This document shows positions 18,201-26,525 of a stretch of DNA of 43,774 bases, one piece after another. Source of the stretch: an uncultured Eubacteriales bacterium (GTDB lineage: Bacteria > Bacillota > Clostridia > Oscillospirales > Acutalibacteraceae); assembly GCA_900315605.1 (NCBI GenBank), contig OMZU01000008.1:1-43774 (forward strand). The letters run 5' to 3'. The notes under the pieces are model-generated. The model ran no database searches. It worked only from the letters and a program-made list of their open reading frames with translations, and was not told where the DNA came from. Positions within the stretch are counted from its first letter, which is position 1, and every line of letters starts with the position of its first letter. The position numbers and the translations under genes are program-made.

Positions 18201-19097
18201 TCAACATATACATACACCATCCGCAGCCTCAACAGCAACGGCGTGCTTGCAAGCGGCTTTGAACCCAACGGCTGGGCGTATAAATATATGGGTGTTCAAA
18301 CCCCCGAGATCAAGAATTTGACAAGCACGACTGACGGTATCAGGCTTGAATGGAACGCTATTGAGGGCGTTTCCTCCTACAGAGTTTATTACAAAAACGG
18401 CAGCGGCGGCTGGTCAAAGCTCAAGGACGTGACCGGCACAAGCTGCGTTGACGAAAAGGTTGCTCCCGGCAGAAAGGAGACCTATACGATCCGCTGTCTG
18501 AACACGGCAGGCAAGACCATAAGCGACTTTAACCCTCACGGCTGGTGGCACGTGTATGAGGCTCAGGCTTCGCGCATCACCAAGATCGAGAGCACAACAA
18601 GCGGCAACAAAATCACCTGGACTGCAATTCCGGGCGTAAAGAGCTATCGCGTATATTATAAGAACGGCAAGGGCGGCTGGTCGCGCTTTGGCTCGGACGC
18701 CGCAACCAACAGCTTCACCGATACCGCCGTAAAATCAGGCGTACCTGACACCTACACCGTTCGTTGTCTTGACTCAAACGGAAACACGATCAGCGACTAT
18801 AATCATACCGGCTGGTCGCACACCTTTATCGGAACGCCAAAGATCACTTCGCTTTCGAGCACGAGCGGCGGAGTAAAGATCACCTGGGGCAAGGTGAACG
18901 GCGCGGTTAAATACAGAGTTTTCTACAAGGGCAGAAACGGTTGGACAAGGCTCGGCGACACAACCTCAACGAGCTTTACCGACAGCGTTGTGAGCAACGG
19001 CTCGACCTATACCTACACCGTGCGCTGCATTGACAACAACGGTAATTTTGTCAGCGGATATGACAACACCGGCAAATCAATAAAATATGTAAAATAG
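15219..19097 (+). CDS. Giant secreted parallel beta-helix protein with seven FN3-like repeats
   Basis: The 1292-residue product has a signal peptide ending near AFA (about 29). Residues about 35-570 are right-handed parallel beta-helix sequence, with repeated short units such as ITINGGTLNANG, NCTITGNVIDGAARGI and ITNNTVTDVGTEGI. These are typical of polysaccharide lyases and carbohydrate-binding surface proteins. About 587-650 is a Big2-like domain (SVAEVDHTGLIFAKSVGETTVTV). Seven tandem FN3-like modules of about 90 residues begin near 667, 758, 847, 937, 1027, 1117 and 1205, each with a W-x(A/P)-V core, a YRVYYK strand and a TYTYTIR(S/C)L strand. There is no LPXTG motif or dockerin, so it may attach non-covalently or be released. 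It could act on plant or host glycans, but catalytic residues were not identified. Confidence 0.85.
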   Translation: MKKLFKSLAAVLTASLMLCSAAEPLTAFAADQAEASAVGAENVINVSSNEIASNGTYSAIQTALDKAKAEASSSNVYNVVVAPGSYTLNRGLRIYANTTLTLTGVTITRDKSAGSNMIRTGDEDTLTTGRTGYYYENITINGGTLNANGTENTMIKVAHAKNFKMTNVNLKNLNEGHMMEVAGVDGFTARGCTFTDQVLSPKGVGFEAIQFDVLKDEHIVNCRSEDLPMKNILVENCTFTNCPRGVGSHTAIHNRPHDGIVIRNNTFKNMHSVAIQGLNWVNCTITGNVIDGAARGIAVYAVMDEGSGTFLPSELAKEGNTTAHASDSYQAPQKANILIAYNKLKNCGTLEDIYSHYEVSGISAMGYKFSSTTPRSSQDGSGRLPAGSYYCDGVTIRDNSVDVWGSGVRVENCRNTIVRNNNLSCGRGKFDSKNYYGIVFRNDVRAGQLNNNYIAHSMVNGIQIDDCTVTDISSNEITDSGKYGMGIYGSTIGTITNNTVTDVGTEGIALLSGSNITGRVSENRVSGGSDYGIHASSDTKVAMIEKNTTVNCGEGIGYSRGPGLVTVGANYEKTASLYSLETNEKMLGMGVGTAYRIGKSISPANAISGFSYSSGNSSVAEVDHTGLIFAKSVGETTVTVKSDNGKTATVSVIVNESGEPSTSNVLAVPKITKLESTAYGVKLTWDAVKGANRYRVYYKGASGNWKGLGNTSSTSFIDDDVNVGSTYTYTLRCIDNNGDPISDFDGAGWSHTYTGIEIPQISKLESAPNGVKLSWNAVDGANKYRLYYKNSSGGWTTLGDTVSTTFTDEEVNVGTTYTYTIRSLNGNNRLNSGFNSTGWSHKYQGIDVPQLTSLESIPEGIKLGWEAVEGASGYRVYYKNRSGGWSTLGDTTKTSITDTDVSLGTEYTYTIRSLSASGRTNSGFDPNGWSKTYDGIAAPELSGFESNADGVRLSWQPVEGAAGYRLYYKNSKGGWNRLGDTNKTSFVDSDVTFGSTYTYTIRSLNSNGVLASGFEPNGWAYKYMGVQTPEIKNLTSTTDGIRLEWNAIEGVSSYRVYYKNGSGGWSKLKDVTGTSCVDEKVAPGRKETYTIRCLNTAGKTISDFNPHGWWHVYEAQASRITKIESTTSGNKITWTAIPGVKSYRVYYKNGKGGWSRFGSDAATNSFTDTAVKSGVPDTYTVRCLDSNGNTISDYNHTGWSHTFIGTPKITSLSSTSGGVKITWGKVNGAVKYRVFYKGRNGWTRLGDTTSTSFTDSVVSNGSTYTYTVRCIDNNGNFVSGYDNTGKSIKYVK

Positions 19098-19253
19098 CGT
19101 CGTGCCGCAAATTCAGGACTGAATAACATTTGAAAGTGGTTCATTTGTGAAAAACAAAAAAGCTTTTGGTAATTCTTCCGATTGCCTCGCTTTCCGACAA
19201 CGATGATTTCCAAAAGCAGTAGCTCTCAAAGGATATCAGCAAGGAAATAAAAA

Positions 19254-20708
19254 GCCTCATCACGGATTTTTGTGGGATAATAAAAAGTAAATATTGAAAA
19301 AGAGCATAGGAAGCTCCAAAATTGTAGTTGACTAGACAAACAAAGAGGAGAGAAACCTATGCTCTATTTAGATGATATCAAAGTAGAATTTGAAAGTCAA
19401 GGATTTAGAGGAACACATTTAGGAATCAGCCCGGAGAAAGATAAAACCGTCTTGTTTCTGGAGAGCGTGCGAACAACAAAATCCGTTCGGTGCCCGGCTT
19501 GTGGCGAGACGGTGTATATTTACGAAAACGGTCAAGTTAAACTCAAAGATATACCGCTTTGGAAAGGCACCGAGCACATTTGCAACTTCTTCATACATCG
19601 CTACAAATGCAACTGCTGCCAAGAAACCTTCACAGAGGAAATACCATTCAAATATCCCGGTACGCGGATAACATACCGAGCTGCGAATTGGATCAAAGGA
19701 TTCTTACAGCAAAAACTATCCATTAAAGCGATACAGGAACTCACCGGTATCCATTGGGATACGATCCGCAAGGTACAGCGTGAGATTATGGATGAAGCGA
19801 TTTGGAAAAGAGAGAACGAGCTGAAGAAGGAGGGTTACAAGCCAAGGATCCTCGCCGTAGATGAATTTGCAATCCACAAAGGTCATAGCTACGCCACCTG
19901 CGTTATGGATCTGGAGCAGGGAGATATCTTATGGGTTGGGAAAGGCAGGGCGATGAAAGATTTTGAAAAGTTCTTTGAAGATATCCCTTCCGACTCCCTG
20001 TCAGCAGTCATCGCGGTAGCGATGGACATGAACGCTTCATACAACAAGCTTGTGACAAAGCATTTGCCAAAGGCACAGATCGTTTATGATCGTTTTCATA
20101 TGCAGTCACAATTTGGCAGAGATGTTCTCGGCGTTGTCCGTTTGGATGAAGCACGTAAGCATAAAGCCAAAGCAAAAGAAATCCTTGCCGATATCCCGGA
20201 TGATACCGACAAGGAAACATTGAAATCTCTCAAGCAGAGAGCTAAAGCTGAGAAGCAAGAATACAGTCAGCTAAAGAAACTGCGCTGGTCATTACTCACC
20301 AATGGGGAAAAGCTCTCCGAAAGCAAAAACGAACATCTGCAATCTATTCTACAAGATCATCATGATCTTGCGGTTTGTTATGCCATGAAAGAGGAAATAT
20401 GCAGACTTTATGAGCTGAAAGACTACCAACAATCGCTCGACGGATGGTCAAAATGGTTTGATGCCGCTAAAGAAAGTTCTATTCCTGCTTTGGTCAAGTT
20501 TGCTCAGCAGAAGGAGAAAAGACTTCTCGGTTTAGCTGCTCATGCTATTTTTCCCATCAGTACAGGTAAACTTGAAGGCTTCAACAACAAGATTAAGGTT
20601 GCGAAACGAATTGGCTACGGTTACCGGGATGATGACTTCTTCTTTACCTTGATTCGTTATCTGTCTATCCCTTCTTTTCGTTCATCCCACAAATTTCCGT
20701 GATGAACC
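19254..20708. mobile_element. ISL3-like insertion sequence, complete (1455 bp)
   Basis: The left end GCCTCATCACGG...TTGTGGGAT and the inverted right end (GGTTCATCACGG...TTGTGGGAT) form imperfect 25-bp terminal repeats. Exact 8-bp direct repeats AATAAAAA flank it (19246-19253 and 20709-20716), the target duplication size expected for ISL3 elements. It contains one transposase gene. The intact ends, intact gene and exact duplication point to recent insertion between the beta-helix gene and rpe. Bases 19098-19253 before it hold no supportable gene. Confidence 0.92.
19359..20702 (+). CDS. ISL3-family transposase
   Basis: The 447-residue transposase has an N-terminal zinc-binding region (CPACG near 46, CNCCQ near 84) and a helix-turn-helix region (KLSIKAIQELTGIHWDTIRKV). 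The DDE-type catalytic core shows D in LAVDEFAIHKG, D in VAMDMNASYN, and E in GKLEGFNNKIKVAKRIGYG. The order and motifs are those of ISL3 elements. The ribosome site is GAGGAGAG. The last codons (HKFP-stop) are inside the right terminal repeat. Confidence 0.95.
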   Translation: MLYLDDIKVEFESQGFRGTHLGISPEKDKTVLFLESVRTTKSVRCPACGETVYIYENGQVKLKDIPLWKGTEHICNFFIHRYKCNCCQETFTEEIPFKYPGTRITYRAANWIKGFLQQKLSIKAIQELTGIHWDTIRKVQREIMDEAIWKRENELKKEGYKPRILAVDEFAIHKGHSYATCVMDLEQGDILWVGKGRAMKDFEKFFEDIPSDSLSAVIAVAMDMNASYNKLVTKHLPKAQIVYDRFHMQSQFGRDVLGVVRLDEARKHKAKAKEILADIPDDTDKETLKSLKQRAKAEKQEYSQLKKLRWSLLTNGEKLSESKNEHLQSILQDHHDLAVCYAMKEEICRLYELKDYQQSLDGWSKWFDAAKESSIPALVKFAQQKEKRLLGLAAHAIFPISTGKLEGFNNKIKVAKRIGYGYRDDDFFFTLIRYLSIPSFRSSHKFP

Positions 20709-20747
20709 AATAAAAAAGTAGAAAGCAACTAAGCAAAACAGCATAAA

Positions 20748-20790
20748 AAAACGGCTGACTTTTCTCATTTTGAGTTTAGTCAGCCGTTTT
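20748..20790 (-). terminator. Terminator of rpe
   Basis: AAAACGGCTGACT and AGTCAGCCGTTTT form a 13-bp stem. On the minus strand it ends in a T-run. Confidence 0.88.
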
Positions 20791-20800
20791 CTATGTAATA

Positions 20801-21448
20801 TTAGTATGCTTGCAAGGCTGCAATAGCCTTTGCAGGGTCCTCGGCCTTGAATACCGCCGTGCCTGCAACGCAAACGTCGATTCCTGCGGCGGCAGCCTTG
20901 GCTATAGTTTTTTCGCCGATGCCGCCGTCAACCTCGATCAGCAGCTCCCTGATTCCTCTGCGCTCACATTCTGCCTTGATTTCTCCTGCCTTTGGAAGCA
21001 TATCCTCCATAAAGCTTTGACCGCCAAAGCCGGGTTCAACTGTCATAATCAGCACCAGATCAAGCTTGTCAAGATAGGGGAATACCGCCGACGCCGGGGT
21101 TTTTGGCTTGATAACAAGCCCGACCTTTACGCCCTTTTCGCGGATTTTGTCTATGGTTTTTTCAATATCGGAGTCACATTCAACATGAAAGGTGATGATG
21201 TCCGCGCCTGCGCCGACAAAGTCCTCGGCATATTTCAGCGGATCGCTGATCATAAGATGAACGTCAAAGGGCTTGTCCGAAAACCTTCGCACCGCCTTGA
21301 TGACAGGCGCGCCAAAGGTGATGTTTGGAACAAAGTGACCGTCCATAACGTCAAGGTGCATCCAGTCAGCACCGGACTTGTCCATTCTGACAATTTCTTC
21401 ACCCATTTTTGAAAAATCGCACGAAAGAAGCGAGGGAGCTATTTTCAT
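20801..21448 (-). CDS. rpe: Ribulose-phosphate 3-epimerase
   Basis: The 215-residue TIM-barrel enzyme interconverts ribulose 5-phosphate and xylulose 5-phosphate in the pentose phosphate pathway. Motifs are APSLLSCDFS at the N-terminus, LDVMDGHFVPN, DVHLMI, VEPGFGGQSF and the phosphate-binding VDGGI...AGTAVF, with metal-ligand His and Asp residues in place. The open frame begins three codons earlier (21457), but GAAAGGA sits 10 bases before the ATG at 21448, so that start is preferred. Transcription is independent of neighbours. Confidence 0.95.
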   Translation of the reverse strand: MKIAPSLLSCDFSKMGEEIVRMDKSGADWMHLDVMDGHFVPNITFGAPVIKAVRRFSDKPFDVHLMISDPLKYAEDFVGAGADIITFHVECDSDIEKTIDKIREKGVKVGLVIKPKTPASAVFPYLDKLDLVLIMTVEPGFGGQSFMEDMLPKAGEIKAECERRGIRELLIEVDGGIGEKTIAKAAAAGIDVCVAGTAVFKAEDPAKAIAALQAY

Positions 21449-21491
21449 AGGAAACATATCCTTTCTTTTTTACCATTGTATGAATGTGGAA

Positions 21492-21893
21492 TTAGTGTGG
21501 AGTGTGGAGTTTGGAGTGTGGAGTTTCGGTCGAGCAGACAAAATTAGTCCATCATAAGCGTTAGTTCCCGATAATATTTATATTTAATAAGCAAAACATC
21601 ACCAAGATAGGTTGTAGGGGCGACCACCGGTCGCCTGTGCGCCAAACGTTTATGTTTAATGATGGTTTATAGGTGAACAATGGTTCCTGAAAAATCAAAT
21701 TGATATGAAACAAAAGGTTAGTTCACAGGCGACCAATGGTCGCCCCTACGACTTGTTAAGGAAAACTAAAACTATAGCCATAGTAATACAATCGGGCGCA
21801 AAAAGGGTTTTTATGATCTATTCTATCTTCACGACAATAACTCCACACTCCACATTCCAAACTCCACACTAAACAGAGCTCCACACTAAACAG
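21492..21893. repeat. Composite GTGTGGAGT inverted repeats enclosing a MITE-like element
   Basis: TTAGTGTGGAGTGTGGAGTT-type sequence at 21492-21526 is matched in inverted orientation at 21839-21872, with a further unit to 21893. The arms are imperfect over about 35 bases and enclose the element at 21613-21750. A short GGAGTGTGGAGT also occurs near 28089. This fills the intergenic space between rpe and the ATPase-like gene. Confidence 0.7.
21613..21751. mobile_element. MITE-like inverted-repeat element, copy 2 (139 bp)
   Basis: The ends TGTAGGGGCGACC and GGTCGCCCCTACG are inverted and match the element at 10483-10619. The interior words CTGTGCGCC, AAACG and GATGGTT are also shared. No reading frame is present. 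The two copies differ at many interior positions, so they are not recent duplicates. Confidence 0.8.
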
Positions 21894-21902
21894 AAAAGTT
21901 AG

Positions 21903-24662
21903 CTACGGCTTTTGAATTGCCGGGGCTATTATAGCCGCTACCGCCCAGAACAATGCGTAAATCAATACCTCAAGCGAGCCCATAACGCCCACGTTTGCAT
22001 ACAGCGCGAGGGTCGCCGCAACCAAAATTCCGAGTATTACCGCGATCAGCTGAATAACGATCGCAAGCGAAATATTGTGCTTGATCTTTACGCTTCCGGA
22101 AACCGCTCTTGCAAGCGAAGAAGCCTTGCCGTGAGTGATCAAATATGAGCGCGAGGTCTCTTCCTTTGCGCCCTGAGCTTCCTTCAAAACATTTCCCAGT
22201 CCTGTCGGAAGCACCTTTACGCTGCGGTAAAACAGCCCGTATAGCGAAGCGATAAGATCGTCGGTGATATTGTAATCTGTTGTGCGAACCAAAAAGCTGA
22301 TTCCGTTCGATTCGGCGCGCTGAAGCTCGGTTTTGAGCTCCGGGTCTGCGTGATATTTTGTGACCAGCATCGCAACAAGCCGACCTGCACGCGAAAGATA
22401 TGTAACCTGTCTGCCGTCGTTTGAATACCTTTCTTCATAGTCGATCGACGGCGTTTCTACGCTGTATTTTTCCATAAGCTGACGTGAGCCGACAAGTATC
22501 CTTTCGCCGTTTATCCAGCCGACAAGCCCCATTTCGTCCTCATAGAGCACGCTTTCAACCTCCGGCAGAGTTTCGTTTGTTTCGGCAACTACCGAGTCAA
22601 AGGCGTTTGCGATCGGGTTTTGAGCCTCTTTCAAGATCGCGATACCGCAAAGCAGTGACTCGTCAACATTGAATTCGTCATAGGTCTTGATCCCCTCAAG
22701 CTCAATGGTGTCCGCAGGGAACAGCTCGGTCGCGTCAAGCATGACCGCCGTGCTGTCGCAGAACTGCTTGATCGACGGATAGCCGGCAAGCATCGAGCCA
22801 AATTCCAGCAAGGTTTTGCAAAGCCTTCTGACGGGCAGATTGACCGCGATAAGGTTTGAGACTGGGATAGCCAGCGCGGTGATGAGCGCGAAGGTGTTGA
22901 CAGCGTCGGTAAAGCTTATCTTTATCACGCCGTAAATCAAAGCAATAAGGATTGCGGCGATTGTCGTTATCGGCGCAAGCTTTGAAGCAAGATCCTCGCT
23001 GGGGTCGGGAGCGTAGGATATTTTTAGAAAATTGGAAGCAAAATCGGTTTTGTGCTGATAGGCTATGATGTTTTTTTCGGAAGCCGTTCCGCTCAGCATC
23101 TTGTTGGCGATCGATTCGTTGTTATAGATCTTTGCCGCGTATTTTTGCCCCTTGGCAGAAACAAAGCGGAAATTATCCTTGACCCTGAGCACCATAAACA
23201 GCTTGCCGAGATTATTTGCGAAAAATCCCAGCAGCACGATCGCACAGTAATAGTTCACGTTAAAGCCGCTCATATCTCCCAAACAGAAGAATGCCGAAAT
23301 CGCCTGAACTGCGGCAGCGATACCGCCGATAGCTATGGCGGTGTCGGAATTGCCCTTGAATTTTATCAGAGGTGTTAGTCCGCTTAACATGGCGACGCGG
23401 TTGAGCGCGATCGACGAGCCGATCAGCAAAAGGTTGAAAACTCCGTAGGCTGCCGGTGCAAACGGCACCGCGCCGATGATCGCCGACGGAAAAAATCTTG
23501 TTACCACGGTCAGCAAAGCTGCCGCAACAGCGATTATTCCCGACAAAAGGCTGCGCATAAAGAGCTTCTTGATGTTTTGGTTAAGCTCAAAGACAATGCT
23601 CTTTTCGTCCTCTTCTCCCGTGTAGTCCTCAACAGGCTTTGCCTTTTGCTGCGGAGTGTCGTTGTCGTCGGAATCGTCCTTTGAGAAGAAGCCCACAACA
23701 GCCGACAGGATCTTTTCCTGCGCGCTTCTTTTGTCCTCGGGCTTTTCGTTCTCGTCGCTGTTGTCCGGCTTGGGCTCGGGACGGATCACATGAGCGATGA
23801 CCGAGGGATTTTTTGAGCGAATGTATTCCTCATATTCGTTTGCGACCACCTCGGAAAACCTGCCTGCCTTGACATTCAGATTATCCTTGGGGTTTTCGGG
23901 GCGGTAAATCGGAACCTTTGAAACGATACGCTTGGGCTGCCTTGCCGCCGGCTGAGCCTGATCGCCGAAAAGCGTCTCGTATCTGCCCTTTTGTTCATCA
24001 GGCTTAGGCGCGTCGGAGGAGTCGCCTGCGTTTTCGGATTTCTCGTTATTATCGTTTTTGCCGTCTCCGTTCTGTGGCTTGTCCTCTGCGCTTTCGGATG
24101 CTTTTTCGCCCGGATCGTCTATATCTATATCAATTGTATTTATGCTTTCAATATTAACGCCGCTGTCGCTGAACTGCTCCAGCTCGTCAATAACGTCTCT
24201 CGAAAATCTGGTGTGCTCGTCGTATTCGGGAGCAAGGGTCACGATGCTTTCTTCCTCTTGCTTTGCTTCTTCGGCATCGGACTTGGCTTGGGCTTCTTTT
24301 TGCTTTTGTTCCGCCTCTGCCTCTGCCTGAGCCTCCTGAGGAGTTTTGATTTCGTCGGAGCCCTCCATAATAAGCTGAGCCTTCATCGTTGTGGCGGTTT
24401 TGTCGCCCATAATTACGTTTTCGTTGGTTGCATTGCGCTTTTTGCTGCTTTTGTCAACCTCCAGCGGACTTTCATTTTGAAGGCGCGGCTTCTTGCTTTT
24501 GTTGCTGAAAATATCGTCCATTTTGGGCTTGGCGCGGTATTTGTCAGCCATATTCTTCATCTGCTCCTGATCTGCGAGCCGATGCGTTTCTTCAAGAATA
24601 CTCTCAATTTCGAGCTCTCGCAGCAGCTCGTCCTTATTATCTTTGTCCGGCAATGCCTTCAC
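21903..24662 (-). CDS. Pseudo-P-type ATPase-like membrane protein with long disordered N-terminus
   Basis: The 919-residue protein has about 355 charged, low-complexity cytosolic residues followed by membrane helices near 371-425, 443-490, 562-610 and 865-912. From 635 on it parallels the P and N domains of heavy-metal P-type ATPases. The phosphorylation motif DKTGT is replaced: D643 is followed by ATELFP. The HP motif reads NP (near 682), TGD reads TTD (794-796), and no GDGxNDxP hinge is found. It therefore keeps the fold but should not form the usual phospho-enzyme cycle. The GTG at 24662 is too close to AAGGAAG; TTG at 24653 is an equally possible start. It follows rlmB by 7 bases, in one operon. 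The role is unknown, possibly scaffold or regulatory. Confidence 0.72.
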   Translation of the reverse strand: MKALPDKDNKDELLRELEIESILEETHRLADQEQMKNMADKYRAKPKMDDIFSNKSKKPRLQNESPLEVDKSSKKRNATNENVIMGDKTATTMKAQLIMEGSDEIKTPQEAQAEAEAEQKQKEAQAKSDAEEAKQEEESIVTLAPEYDEHTRFSRDVIDELEQFSDSGVNIESINTIDIDIDDPGEKASESAEDKPQNGDGKNDNNEKSENAGDSSDAPKPDEQKGRYETLFGDQAQPAARQPKRIVSKVPIYRPENPKDNLNVKAGRFSEVVANEYEEYIRSKNPSVIAHVIRPEPKPDNSDENEKPEDKRSAQEKILSAVVGFFSKDDSDDNDTPQQKAKPVEDYTGEEDEKSIVFELNQNIKKLFMRSLLSGIIAVAAALLTVVTRFFPSAIIGAVPFAPAAYGVFNLLLIGSSIALNRVAMLSGLTPLIKFKGNSDTAIAIGGIAAAVQAISAFFCLGDMSGFNVNYYCAIVLLGFFANNLGKLFMVLRVKDNFRFVSAKGQKYAAKIYNNESIANKMLSGTASEKNIIAYQHKTDFASNFLKISYAPDPSEDLASKLAPITTIAAILIALIYGVIKISFTDAVNTFALITALAIPVSNLIAVNLPVRRLCKTLLEFGSMLAGYPSIKQFCDSTAVMLDATELFPADTIELEGIKTYDEFNVDESLLCGIAILKEAQNPIANAFDSVVAETNETLPEVESVLYEDEMGLVGWINGERILVGSRQLMEKYSVETPSIDYEERYSNDGRQVTYLSRAGRLVAMLVTKYHADPELKTELQRAESNGISFLVRTTDYNITDDLIASLYGLFYRSVKVLPTGLGNVLKEAQGAKEETSRSYLITHGKASSLARAVSGSVKIKHNISLAIVIQLIAVILGILVAATLALYANVGVMGSLEVLIYALFWAVAAIIAPAIQKP

Positions 24663-24669
24663 TTCCTTT

Positions 24670-25419
24670 CTATCTGTCCTTCATTGCGCTGTACATCAAA
24701 ATTCCTGCGGCAACCGAAGCATTGAGCGAGTTGATCTTGCCCTTCATCGGAAGCGACACAATAACGTCGCATTTTTCTCTTACAAGCCGCGAGATCCCCT
24801 TGCCCTCGTTGCCGATAACGATCGCACATGCGCCGGAAAAATCACATTCGGAATAGTCTGTTCCGTTCATATCCGCGCCGAAAACCCACACTCCGCGCTT
24901 TTTGAGGTCGTCAATAAGAGCGGAAATATTGTTCACGCGCGCGACCCGCATATATTCGATCGCGCCTGCGGAAGCTTTTCCCACGGTATAGCTGAGAGTC
25001 GCGCTTCGGCGTTTGGGGACTATCACCCCGTGAACGCCTGCACATTCGGCGGTGCGGATAATAGCTCCGAGGTTATGCGGATCCTCAAGCTCATCAAGAA
25101 TAACAATAAAAGGAGGCTCGTTTTTGCTTTGGGCAAAGTCGAGGATGTCCTCGACCGTTGAATATTCCTTGACAGCCGCAAATGCGACGATCCCCTGATG
25201 TACCGCGCCGCCGCTGATATAGTCGAGCTTTGCGCGGTCAACCTCCTTTATAGGGATACTTTTATTTTTTGCCTTTGCCAAAATCCCAACAACCGCTCCG
25301 CTTTTTTCGCCGCGTGCAACAAGTATCTTGTCGATCGGGCGATCGCTGCGCAGGGCTTCGCTGACAGGATTTCTGCCGGAAATAACGTCGGGCTTGGGCT
25401 CGGTGCTTTTGTTGTTCAT
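24670..25419 (-). CDS. rlmB: 23S rRNA (guanosine-2'-O)-methyltransferase RlmB-like (SpoU family)
   Basis: The 249-residue SPOUT-class enzyme has an N-terminal substrate-binding domain (GRNPVSEALRSDRPIDKILV). The C-terminal methyltransferase domain has all three SpoU motifs: LDELEDPHNLGAIIRTAE, then IVIGNEGKGISRLV, then LPMKGKINSLNASVAAGI. It likely methylates a 23S rRNA guanosine using S-adenosylmethionine. An ATG with GAGGTAA marks the start. Its stop is 7 bases from the next gene on the same strand, the pseudo-P-type ATPase. Confidence 0.9.
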   Translation of the reverse strand: MNNKSTEPKPDVISGRNPVSEALRSDRPIDKILVARGEKSGAVVGILAKAKNKSIPIKEVDRAKLDYISGGAVHQGIVAFAAVKEYSTVEDILDFAQSKNEPPFIVILDELEDPHNLGAIIRTAECAGVHGVIVPKRRSATLSYTVGKASAGAIEYMRVARVNNISALIDDLKKRGVWVFGADMNGTDYSECDFSGACAIVIGNEGKGISRLVREKCDVIVSLPMKGKINSLNASVAAGILMYSAMKDR

Positions 25420-25497
25420 TTGTTTTACCTCAGCGAAAAATATATTTCAATTAATTATAGCACAAAATTTGAAATAAATACAGAGTTTTCGCAAATT

Positions 25498-26100
25498 TTA
25501 CGCCGAATAAGGCAAAAAATACAAGGCTTCTTTAATCAAATCGGGCGGGATCAGCCCAAAACGGCGCGTAAGGCTGTCTCTGAAAATCTCCAGATGCGGC
25601 GGAAACGGGGTGAAGCAGAAGTAGATCGTCCAAAAAAGCATAAGAACAAAAAGCGAGGGGACAAAGAATACCGAAAGCTCAAACTTGCCGAAAAGCAGGA
25701 AAAAGCTTAGCACAGATGCAGGAAAAAAACAGACTGAGCCGAGCATAAAAACTGCCTCTCGACTTTGAAGAACCCAATCGGCGGCGCAGCAAAAGCCGAT
25801 ATGCACCGCGCATAAAAAACATAGCGAGGCGGTTTTTGCCGCGACAAAGGCGCGAAAGGGCACGCTTATGCAAAGAATCTCGATCAGCCCCCAAAACAGG
25901 TACGAGATCAGCAAAAGCTTTGTGCTTTCCCAGACGCTGTTGTTCACAGCTCCGAAAAGTATTCCGATCAGTTCTCCGCCGCAGAGCGAATAAAAACGGC
26001 GCATAAAAGCGGTGACAAGCGCGGAAAAAACTGCGCCGCCAAGCTCGAAAAGCAGGAAATTTTTTGCCGAAAAACCAAATTGTGATTTTGACGAATCCAT
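25498..26100 (-). CDS. Membrane protein, DUF6512-like
   Basis: This 200-residue protein has about six hydrophobic helices. A GAVNNSVWESTKL segment follows the second helix, a feature I associate with the DUF6512 membrane family. There is no catalytic motif. GGGAGGG gives a strong ribosome site before ATG 26100. The intergenic sequence upstream is unusually AT-rich. The function is unknown. Confidence 0.6.
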   Translation of the reverse strand: MDSSKSQFGFSAKNFLLFELGGAVFSALVTAFMRRFYSLCGGELIGILFGAVNNSVWESTKLLLISYLFWGLIEILCISVPFRAFVAAKTASLCFLCAVHIGFCCAADWVLQSREAVFMLGSVCFFPASVLSFFLLFGKFELSVFFVPSLFVLMLFWTIYFCFTPFPPHLEIFRDSLTRRFGLIPPDLIKEALYFLPYSA

Positions 26101-26525
26101 CCCGGTGATACCCTCCCAAAAGCAAGAAAAAGTTACAAAAATGTATTATATTTTTCAAGAAATAAAAGTTGAGCTTAAAATTTCTTATTATGAATATATA
26201 CAAATTGTATATTTCTTTATTATCAATAAAATGTTAAAAACTATGTTGAAAGTGTTAAAACTAAGGTCAATAAAACTTTTTTATTCCAGTTTTTTACTGT
26301 AGTTACGGTTTTGCACGCAAAAATCCATTTTCCACATGGAAAACTCTGTTGAAATTATTGAAAATTAAAATTACAATATGTATAATTTGTGTGTCAACCG
26401 GAATGCTTCAAAAACTCTCAAAAAATTAAATTTTTTGCTTATTTTTGTATTTGTGCATTTTGCCGAAAAAAAGCCTAAAAACAGCACGTATTTGTTATTG
26501 TTTTTCAAAATTTCGGCTAATGCTA
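26101..26525. other. AT-rich intergenic region
   Basis: About 425 bases without a supportable gene, very AT-rich. A short perfect palindrome TTTTCC-ACAT-GGAAAA lies at 26328-26343. Promoters for the divergent or downstream genes may be here, but none matches consensus clearly. Confidence 0.6.

Noticed and set aside
19098-19253. Reading KTKKLLVILPIASLSDNDD followed by stop, upstream of the IS
   Set aside because: It is short, interrupted by a stop and has no start; chance or old remnant cannot be separated.
26328-26343. TTTTCC-ACAT-GGAAAA palindrome in AT-rich spacer
   Set aside because: Too short to claim a regulator site, and AT-rich DNA produces such palindromes often.
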